Source of the DNA: Elysia marginata
Lineage: Eukaryota; Mollusca; Gastropoda; Plakobranchidae
NCBI GenBank assembly: GCA_019649035.1
Contig: BMAT01006598.1
Span: forward strand, 1,031,928-1,053,024
Direction of reading: 5' to 3'
DNA length: 21,097 bases
Below, one piece after another: positions 1-10,400 of the stretch (positions are counted from its first letter, which is position 1; the number at the start of each line of letters is the position of its first letter). Position numbers and translations under genes: made by a program. The notes below the pieces were generated by a model that searched no databases, was not told the origin of the DNA, and saw only the letters and a program-made list of their open reading frames with translations.

Positions 1-417
1 GGGGGGGATAGGAGGGCAAATGGGTCCCAAAAAAAAGTGAAACGTTAGACAAACTGTTAAAACAAAATTCAATGGAAACCTCGAAAATCGAAGTCTGGTA
101 ATTCGAAATTCTCATAGTTCGAAGTAGCAGAAAGTAAGGGCACTGATAGGTGATAAATAAGATATACAGAGAAGGAAACAACTGTCCACAGCAGCCCTAT
201 ATAAATTGAAAAATGTTGGGATAAAAGGTGATAAGCTTAAAAAGAAAAAGAAAAAACGAAAGTATAACTATATCGAACACATTAATTCTGACCTACAACT
301 GGGATAGATGGGCTCTAACCTAAGCCTCCGTCCTATGGCGGGCTCGGCTCTAACCCAAACGTAAGAACAAAAAAATCATGCCTTTTTCAGAAAACAACTA
401 AAAAGGTTCTTAAAACC

Positions 418-756
418 AGGTACCCAATAACAAATAAGTCTATATACATGATTCAACGAGAAATCCACAGTCGGTGGTGTCTATTTGGTCACATCTTAAG
501 ACGAGACAATGATATCCCCGCTAACGAAGCGATGGCTGGTTATTTCTTCCCACCAAGGAGAAAGGTTTAGAGGAAGACCTCTCACAACTATGCCAGTTGT
601 CCTAAGCAAAGACCTTTCAACGACTAGAACACAATGAAATTTAACCGAGGAACCAACCTCATCTACCTGAGTGACATCGCGCAGAACAAACAGCAGTTGT
701 CACAACTTTCAGTGGAGATACGAGAGGCTGTCCAAGCAACCCTGTCAGAGGACTGA
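418..756 (+). pseudogene. Broken 3' end of a non-LTR retrotransposon ORF2
   Basis: The frame from about 418 reads TNKSIYMIQREIHSRWCLFG and HILRRDNDIPANEAM, then FFPPRRK, before a stop at 568-570. In the next frame RGRPLTT follows. The first frame resumes from about 667 with DIAQNKQQLSQLSVEIREAV and ends QATLSED before TGA at 754-756. This is the RW-GH-LRR-D-P--A...GRP-T...DIAQ-R--W pattern found at the C-terminal end of invertebrate non-LTR reverse transcriptase polyproteins. At least two frame changes and internal stops make it dead. The catalytic RT domain is not visible; a 5'-truncated insertion is likely. No poly(A) tail or target duplication was recognised. Confidence 0.72.
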
Positions 757-1168
757 CGGAGGACATAAGCCAAGTTAATAAGGAACGTAGGGAGAAAAAA
801 AAACAACCTTGCTGAGGTTGTGTTACAAACTTTGTCAAAATAATGATGTGTTAAACACAATTCATTTTAATCGTTCTTAAAACGGGTTATTTAATTACTA
901 CATTTTGTTACAATAACAGTAGAACAAAAGTAAAGCGGAATAAATAAATCCTTTTCCTTGAGTATAATTAGAATACTCTTAATTCAAAGTTTTTGTTCAC
1001 TCCGAAGAGGTTCGAATTTTAAGGTTTCCATTGTGAATGAACGTTTAAAACGGCAAAACATTAGAAATAGAAACCTGTATTTAAAACGTAGTACTCAATA
1101 GGCACCTTTGTTTTAGTGCTTCTTATTAACGTTACTCTTTGTTGTCCTCATATTTGCACATCCTTTAG
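757..1168. other. Non-coding stretch before the first visible exon
   Basis: AT-rich sequence between the retrotransposon remnant and exon 1, probably intron of the plus-strand gene. I see no exon, RNA gene or further element. The first 417 bases of the window are similar, with purine-rich low-complexity runs and a loose repeat of GGCTCTAACC near 311 and 352. Confidence 0.4.
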
Positions 1169-1301
1169 ACACGCGAGAACTACCACTTGGCTTTGGGTGG
1201 TGTCCACACGTTCATCTCGTGCTTGGAGGCGCAGGCTTTAGCTCTAGATAGGGAAATGGAAGGTCTGCTGGAGAGCCGAGACGTTTTATTGGACGAAAGA
1301 G
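1169..1301 (+). CDS. Exon 1 of visible part, unnamed coiled-coil gene
   Basis: The acceptor is TCCTTTAG and the donor GTGAGT. It enters in phase 0 and leaves in phase 1. It encodes 44 residues including GGVHTFISCLEAQALALDRE and a run of acidic and basic residues (EGLLESRDVLLDER), as expected of a helix. Because it starts at an acceptor and has no in-frame Met context, it is internal and earlier exons lie upstream of the window. Confidence 0.75.
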
Positions 1302-4300
1302 GTGAGTTGGTTTTAGCAGAGTAGTGACAACTGTATTTTAACTCTAACGCCTGTCTATTAGACTTCTAATGGACTCATCATAATTGCACCTTTGCACCAC
1401 TAGAGAAAAGTAAAAAAACTCTTTGATATTGGCTGCCAAAGCAGAGTTTGTTTTACTACCTCCCTAAACTAAATTGATTGATGGCTAGTCTGGAACTATT
1501 GATGCGAACTTCTCTATTGCGCGGCAGAACCAATGATGATTATATATGAACATTCATCTTCAGTATTTATCCGTTCTAAAGTGCGGTTTACAAAAAAAGA
1601 AGAAAAAAAAAGCGATAGCCTATAATCTCACGCGCGGCATTAGGGCCTATACATGTATGCTCTCATTAAACATTTCCTTTTTAAGATCATTCGTCAACCC
1701 CCTCGCTATATGTAGTTTGATAAATAACGGTCCGATTAAATTGTTTGATATATTGCTCTTAGTGGTAGATGAGTTTTGCTATGGATTAAATACAAATGGC
1801 CCCCAGTTGCTATAAAGAGTTGTGAAATATTATATGGCTTCCAGATAAATTATTATCTTTCAAAAGAAGAAAAAAAGTGTCTAAAATCACAATCACAATT
1901 ACACGATTACCCCGGAAGTTAAAAAGAATCACATTAAAAAAACAACTGCTGTATTATCAGCTTCTGAAACATTAAAATATAATTTACACTAGCGGCATCT
2001 GGGTCAGGCGTAGAATTAAAATGGCCTAATTTTTTCTCATGATCTCGTGTTTGATCTTTTAACCGTAAGTTGCTTACTACGGTACTAAGATACTCGATGC
2101 TGATCTTCTGTAAACTAAATCATGGGTCGGGACAGTTCTTGAGGAGATAAAGTCAATGAAAGGCTTGAATTAGGCACATGCTCTGTTAAAGTGGAGTTTC
2201 AAACTAAAGGCTTCATCATTGACAAGGAAGTTCTCTCGTATTCTTTAGAGTCCCCTATAGTTGTGAGATGGTTTGGAAAATTGGCATTGTCAATAATTTC
2301 GTTGACAATGCCGTCTTTGAGCCTAATTTGAGACCACTTACTTCATTGCATAGTAATACGTAGGCTATGTTTTGTACGGCACTACATGAATTAGGGGGTT
2401 ATAAAAGTTAAATTTATTTGTATGTGCAGCTACAACATCTACATATCCACCCACCTTTCCCCTAGATGTGCTGATAGATCGTGGTCACGAACTCAACTGT
2501 CGCTTGGGTTATAATGCTTTAGAAAGAAAGTTGGATGAATCATTCACTGACCTGGAGAGGTTTACAAGCGAGGAAAGCGCTAAATGCTTCCGAGGTAGGA
2601 CTCAAATGAAATTATTGATAAAAAGCAATAACATAAGAGTAAGAGTGCTTTGTCCTTTTATTTTTAATAAAAGTTTATAGACCTACAGTTAAAATATGAG
2701 AAAAGAATAAACAGTTAGAAGTCGTAGAATTTGGGATCTTATCAAAAGATGGAAAATTTTGTGTTGAAATATAAAACCAGTTCTCTCTCTCTCTCTCTCT
2801 CTCTCGCTCGCTCTCTCCCTCACTCTCTCTCACACACATACAAATCTAACTAACCTTGTGATAACATCTACATTTTACAGACCTTGTGGGTACCAAGCTT
2901 TCTAAAGCTTTTGCAGCTATGTAGGGTGTTAATAATACCATCTGGAGTTCTGGTAATGCATAAGCAGCCTGACATAACTTTACTTTCATATTATCATAAT
3001 TCATTTGATGAGGAGGCCTCAAAATTTCTGTTGTGTGCCTACACTGTGCATACCTTTTGACCCCGTCCTCTTTTTCACACACCTCAATAAAAACACCATT
3101 GTGGGTATCGTGTATAATTTGTCATTTTGGGGACATTACCTCATAAGGAACATTCTGACACGGTCAGTTTTATTTCTAAGCATGTGCACTGGGGGTACTT
3201 AATAGTGTGTTTTCTAAATTTAAGGGAAGTTATTGAATATTTATCTAAAAAGAAAATACTTACTGTATGATTAATCGCTGAAGACCTGTTAAACGGCAAC
3301 ATTTTTCAAATGATCTGTACTGCCTTTGTCGGATAGGCCTACAGACAATTTTTTTTTTGTATAATGGCAGTTCTTATTTCATAACATTTTTACGTCATCT
3401 GAACTCTAAATTTTTCAATGTTAAAAACCAATTGTCTCGCGTTTTGGGTCACGATTTTCAACGAAAGTCGAGGTTTTTACTCTTTGCGTTGAAATGTTAC
3501 GATTTTTCTGGGCAGCATTGCAATGGTTGAATTTCAACTTTACAAGAGCTAATTTTTACTTATGTACAGTCCAATGTGTTTTAAACAATGTTGTTGGCAC
3601 ATCCTATACAAAGTTCGCTTGTGGTGCTACCATGTTTAAAGAAAGCAAAATTCTGATGAGCAGAACCAAAAGACATAGTCACGCTGAGTAACGAAGCCAA
3701 ATTTCCTGAAAGGGATTATTATAGTGTATAAAGATAAAAAAATTTTAAAAAAGGACTTACTAAATAATGTCTCCCAAGCCTATATAAAGCTATTTAATGT
3801 TTTAAAAACCGAATTACATGTATCTTTTTAATATATCATGACTATATTATAATTAGATATTATCATTTCTCCCGCATAAATAAATGTGTAAACTAATTAA
3901 GGCCTACATCAATTTGAAATAAAATATTTTATTTTTCCCCCATCTTTATATCTGCTGTATTTTCTGCATACCTGAAGACGAGGCTGAGGAGAATGTTAAG
4001 CGCACACATGACCTCATCAGACTTGCAAATATGCGCTCCTGTCAGATGGACAGAGATACTTTTCTAGAAATGGCAAGCAATAGCAATTAAAGTCTAAAAT
4101 AATTAATGCAATGGTAACAAAACTTTCATCGCCATCATAACCGTCCGCTGTACCCACCATCACAGTAATTTAACATTTTTAATTTAATTTACAACGTCAG
4201 CCTTTGATAATGTTTTGGAATCCTACGCATTTTTTCTTTTCTGGCAGTTAACGTTCGCTAAGTTTCCCGAAAATGCTTAAATACTTAGATCTGTGATTTA

Positions 4301-7300
4301 AAATTATATATGAGGCATGTCTTAAAATTAATGTTAACGTTTGTTGTGTATGGCTCAGTACTAGTGTGCTTCAAGATTCAAATTATTGCCGTTAGTGCGA
4401 TTTGGATCTTCTCGTTTGAGTTAGCAGGTCGCTGAGAGAGGCTAACCAAAGACCTTCTACATGAAACTTCTTTTTTGAGAGGCGTACTAGCGACATGGTA
4501 TAAGTTATGTTTCTCTAAGTGGCAAGGCTGAGGGTGCCGAAGCTCCTCATGTATAAGTAGAAGGTTCGAATGATACTGGGGGTAATCATATTTCGGGCAT
4601 TTCCACTTAAAACCTACTTCTCTCCACTGCTAATTTCATACCTTTAAAATCTTTCAACCATAAGATCTCAAACGTTGTCTTTATTTCCTAATATTAGTAA
4701 TAATAATAACAAACGTGCACGTAAAAATGAAATTGTTCAGTGAATGTCGTTTTTCGTGAAGCCAATTACTTTCTACGTTAAAATTTTAATGCTTGTAAAT
4801 CTAGACCTCAGTGTACACCTGAGCTCTAACCGCTGATATTCTATTATTCTGCACAGGAGAAAATAACAAACCTGTATGAAAACTACGAGTCAGAGCGCCA
4901 GCCATTCGTGCAGGAGCTCGATCTATTCTCGGATGTCAGGAGACATCGTATCACTTCATGGTTTGCCGGTCAGTCTGGTCTTATAGCCAAGATTTTGTTA
5001 CGTCGTAGCCATCATTATCATATCAATAATAGTAATAATAATAATAATCATAATAATAATTATAATAACAATCATTATCATCATCATCACCCTCATCGTC
5101 TTCCTATCATTATCATCGTTGTTAGGGGGTTGGTGACTCCAAATCACGAACCGCAAGTTGGAATTAATCTATGTAGCATATTTAATACCGCTGTGTAGCA
5201 ACAATAATTGAAGCAAAAACAAACAAAAAAGACCTTTATCTGACATCTTTATCTAAAATTAGGCTACCTGTACAACATAGAAAGGTTAAGTAAAAACTAA
5301 AATTTTTAAAGATTTTCTTCAACAAGACCATGAGTTCGAGGGTTCCCAATGGGACTGCTTCAGGACTAGTCTCCCAATTGTGGAAAATTCAAAAGGTGGA
5401 ATCACCAGCGAACTCTTCTTTGGGCAAGGTAGTTTATTGGAATAATCTTAGTGCTGAATCTAAGCCTACAAACTCACCATTGCTCAAGGGGAACTACACT
5501 TCGAGAATATTTATAAGGTTCATGTAACAGTCCCAGGCTAGCATTTGAGAGTGGTGGCTTGAACCTGTGACGCGGCTACGTGCGATATTCAGGTATCCTT
5601 GTGCACTGTACATTTCTGTCCTTCTAGGCCCATGTCATCAAAATAATCCAACTAACAATACGCCCCTGACGTTCACTCTTGAAACAATACAAGGTAAAAT
5701 TTAATCATATGTTCCCAGTCGTAGTGTAATAATCATTATAATTATAGAGCAGTAATCCTTTTGGGACATCTCAACAGTCACCTTTATACATGTATTTCAA
5801 ACGAGTTTGCGTCATTTTATGTCTAATTCTCATTCCAAATTACAAGAGTCGTTGTCTGATGAGGATCGTGAACGAGGAGAGAGTGTGCTTGATTACCTTA
5901 ATCTGGAACAGAGGGAAAGACATATGGAGGCGCAGGTAAGGCAATCCTTTTATGCCATCTTCCATTCGTTTTCTATTTATATGAATTCTGCAGCTCGTTT
6001 GATAAAAATTGTCATACTGTGTTTGTAGTTCGTGCTTCGAAATGGTGAGCGTTTCAACAACATTGATGTGTATCAGTGTTTTTCTTAGTTCGTATCTCAC
6101 AGAAAGGTTTGTAATCATCAAAGGATTTGAAGAATCACTTCATCGTACTCTAAAAAAAAATTATGATTTCTTTGAATCTCAAACTCAAGTAGAAAAGGTA
6201 GAAAATTGATTTGGAGAAACCTCACAGACTACATGTAGTTCTCCCTTGCTCAATCAGTTTCATGCGACGTATTCCGGGAAATATCTAAGGACAAAAGATT
6301 ATTACATTAGGACTGACTCGGTTATAATACGTGCATAAGTTAAAGACTCTTAAAGTGGAAATCGAATGGGAATATAAATGCAATAATTATTATATTGCGA
6401 AAGGTAAGATTCCCATGAAATTTTATGAAAGTGTTGAAAGAGCATCTTTAGGACAGATGACTAGGTTTCAGTAGGTCCTACCTGCATCGAGCAATTTTCT
6501 TGTAACGAATTTTTTGGCTATAGGCTCTTTTATACCCAGTGTAGGGGACAACACATCCACACCCAGTAATTGAGTAGGCTATACCTACAAGACCCTCAAT
6601 CGGCATATGTCACTTTGAATTACAATTATTAAACACCTTTTAAGCTCAATCGAGCAGTTTATTTTGTTAACCTAAAACTACCAATGGGTGCGTCAATAAC
6701 GTTATCATACTATTTCGTAAAAGAAATGGAATTCTGAAAAATGCAGTCAAATGTGAGACATCTTGATTAAAATGGACATAACGTGTTTTCGGCTTGTCAT
6801 TTTCAATGCGAATCTTTTTTCCCCACAAGTGACTAATGTAGACCAATTTGTGACGGGGGTATTGGTAGAAGAAGACATCAGTAGCAATAGTGTTGGCATA
6901 ACGGCAAGGCTAACACTCTCTGCCGCAAATGGCGCTGCCCTCTACAGGTCATCAAGAATACCTTGCGCATGTATTCATTTAACGCGTCCTTGAACTTTGA
7001 TCGACAAGACAACATAAAAAGATTAGACGAGCTAAACGCTCTCCAGAACAAGGTCAACCAAATGTCTGGAGCTAATCGAGTTCTTCCCCGGGCGGCCGTT
7101 GCTAAAACTAACCTTTGCTGTACGGTAAGTCAGTGATCTAATTCCGAATTTCTAACATTTGTATGTGTTCATTTATTTGAGGAAGAAAAAAAAACCAGAT
7201 CATTGTCAGCAGAACTTTATACGTGTATGCATCAATGGACCAAAAATTTTATTCATAATTATATACTAGTACACTGTAAGAAAAAAAGACAAGAAACAGC

Positions 7301-7378
7301 AGTCGTGAAAAGATGAGATATATAGGCAGAGGATTGAGATCAAGAAAAAAAGGAGATAGATAGGGAGAGAGGGACAGG

Positions 7379-7421
<43 letters not shown>

Positions 7422-10400
7422 GGGGAGTAATGAATGAATGAATGTTAAAAAAAACAAGAGTTGTTAAATCGGTTTGAAATCGCATTAAAATGACGCTGCC
7501 GCTCACATTTCTAGGATAGTGACAGTTACAGTGAAGGAGCAAGAGGCGACGGGTTTGTAGAAGAGATCAGAGAAGAGGCCCGAGGGAAAACCCTTCATCG
7601 TTGCTCTCGTAAGATCAGTTTGAACTCAGACCCTGTCACTGACCCTGAATTGGTAGCAAGACTGGAGGCGGCACTCAGGTCAGGTTCATCAAGTTCTGTT
7701 TGCCTTGTTATCTTTTAATTTAAAACAAAACTCTTTAGCTATCCCCTTCCTTTTTCAGAGGTGCTTCTTCCTTCGGGTTCTGTCGCTGGTACAAATCATA
7801 CGGTGTATATCAGTCAAAATCACAATTGTGTATATCAGTCAAAATCACAATTCTTGTCGTATCACCTTAGGTAATTCATTTAGAAACATTTTAAATTTTG
7901 ATATGAGTTTTTATATGCAGCTAATGTAACTAATGTAGTACGCCTAGCATTAATAAAAAAAATATTCCTTACACCCCCTCCACTTTCTCAATCCGTGGAA
8001 AGAAAAACATCGAGATCAGTTTGGTGTGTCTCAATAGTACTGACGGCAAATTGTAAACTATGCCGCCTGGTGATTTTAGATTTTCCTCCCGTTTTTTTGG
8101 TTGTGTTGCAGCTTGCAGGGCTTTATCTCAACCATGTCTTGAGAGAATACATACATAATGTATGTATCTTTGTAAGCGTCATCATATAGTTCACTATATC
8201 ATATGTTCGAAGTTGCACTGATACAGTTACCACGCAGTTACGTGACAGGCATGAAAAAAAAAGAAAGGCAACTTTTGACACAGCCAAGTTTTTTAACTTT
8301 ACTCGACCAGGTTGGGCGCACCTCAACTAGTTACACATAATGCATAATATGATGAAATGACGTTAAAATCTTACGTTTAACCATCACAGGTGATAGCTAC
8401 CAACGCTCGGTTAAAATCGAATAACAGATTTAAAATCAAATTCAAATTATCAAAGTCAAGTAAAGTCTGTTCAGACTATGCTTAGAGCAAGCTAATCTAA
8501 ATAAAGATACTGAAAGTGAAACCATCTCAGATTTTTGTGCGTTCTGTTTCTAAGATCTTAAAAGAATTAAATTTCTTGTAAGCCTGCTTCTGTTTTTACC
8601 GTAATGCATATTCTTCTTTTGTTTCGTCCTGTAGGTGGGAAGAAAATGACGGTGGTCTCACTTGGGTTGATCAAGTTGAAGGCGGTGCGGAACATATGGA
8701 ACGTGCCTCTATTACTTCACAAAACGACCTAATGAGCACGGTCCAAGCTAACGAAACAGCTTTACGAACAGAACAAGCCCCACCTCTTGGCTCCAGTAGC
8801 AGCACTACACAAGCTGCCAAGGGCGGCGATTCTGTTTGCGGTGACGCACTTGGACTGCTAGCAGACTCGCTCGATGCGGTACACTATCATTATATACTAT
8901 TGCTGAATTAAAAGACTAAAAAGCAGATACAGATTTTTTCAGTGGGACTATTAAGTACATGTAACATTGTTTAAAACTGTGACCACTTCTGCATCCACAT
9001 AATTTTATAAGTAGCGAGAGAGCTCGGAAACTTTGTATTGCTTGCCATGACTCGGCATATAGGTACATGTTACTGCATGTTATGGCAAGAGGTTTAAGAG
9101 GTTTCATCCTGGTTTCTGATTTATATTCATTCTTTACTTTGTCAAATGTATGTACCTGCATTGTTTGTACACAGTACACCAGTACTGATTTAGTAATTAT
9201 GATGAAAAAAATTCCTCTTATATGGGTATTTGCCCCCAAAATTATAGAGTAATTTTTTCAACATAGACAACAAAATACGTACATGAACATACAGTGGAAT
9301 CCTGATGAAGTCAACACCTCGGGACTGAACAAATGTGTTGACTTTAAGCAAGAGTTGACTTTAACCATAACAAAGATATAAAGAAATACAAAATGGGACT
9401 GAAAAACAGGGTTGTCTTTAAACAAGAGTTTCCCTTAAAGGTGTTGACTTTAAGTGGATTCCTCTGTATTATGAACTTGAAGATGACACAAATCAATGCT
9501 TGAGCACTATTTATGTATGGTGTGTAGACTACCATATTTTATAACACACTCCACTTCAAAAACACATTTACACTATTAAGCTGCTATGTCGTGTCTTCTT
9601 TTGTTTACTAATTCATCTAATTGATAGAGTAGATCCATTCATAGTTTCTTAAAAATAGAAAAGTGATTTTCATGCCACAGTGTGACCCCTCAACAAAGAC
9701 CACCGCTCGTACGTGACTTTAATTTTGAAGATGTCTGCTTATATGGGTATAGTAATTTATCCCATGAACTAAGACCCCCTCTCATAAGACTTGTTTTTAG
9801 CAAAATGTTACAAGGTTTTTATTCAGGGGTTCTGCTGTACAAACAAAACTGGTACTCTATCAAATGTCTTTCTTCACTGTGGACGCTCAATTCTGCCTCA
9901 AAAGGGCGAAAAAATTGAAGGCAACGATCCTAGCAACATGACTGAGGAATGCAAGCTCAACTCTCGCAGCAACCACAGCTACCTTTGTCATATTGAGTCT
10001 CAGCCAGTGCTACCAGGATCAGGTAAAAGTTTTCATTCAGCCATCTTATTTAACTCGATCATGGTTGCCCCCCAAAAGCTATAGTTAATTTTGTGCTTGG
10101 GCTCTCTTATATATCGCCATGTGTAAAAAAAAAAGAATCCCACTTTCGTTTTGGTGATAATTTAAAAGTTGTGCACAAATATCTCACCAGAAATGTTATA
10201 ACATATATTTTTGTCCAGGCAAACATGGACAAACATAAAACAAGATACAAAGCACATGTATATCATCTATCAATAGAAATTCTAGTCCTTCAATCAGTCA
10301 GTATGGCGCTCAGTTGATGTGAGAAAAACTATAGAGATAAATGGTGATTGTAACATTTATGACTAGTATGAACAAATTAATTGAATGAGCAAAAACTCTT

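Noticed and set aside
4530-4590. tRNA-like B-box word GGTTCGAATGA
   Set aside because: No acceptor stem, anticodon arm or A box could be paired around it.
4908-5198. Plus-strand open frame extending from exon 4 into an Asn/His-rich tail
   Set aside because: Only the part up to 4968 is exon 4. The tail is the AAT/ATC repeat, and a good donor (GTCAGT) ends the exon in the right phase.
5330-5580. Possible SINE with a tRNA-like B box on the minus strand (GGTTCAAGCC) and a 65-codon open frame on the plus strand
   Set aside because: No A box at the right distance, no tail and no flanking duplication were seen, and the open frame has no splice support.
7249-7542. Minus-strand open frames rich in Ser/Leu/Pro
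   Set aside because: They are translations of the GA/CT microsatellite and flanking purine tract, with no coding signal outside the repeat.
8112-8171. 60-nt exon candidate with strong acceptor (TGTGTTGCAG) and donor (GTAAGC)
   Set aside because: In the phase required between exons 9 and 10 it contains a stop. It could be a rare poison exon but nothing else supports it.
9801-9941. Alternative frame of exon 12 (FLFRGSAVQTKLVLYQMS) entered directly from exon 10 in phase 0
   Set aside because: It meets a stop at 9939-9941 and abandons the coding frame of the 3' half of the exon, which connects to exon 13. It remains a possible alternative isoform.
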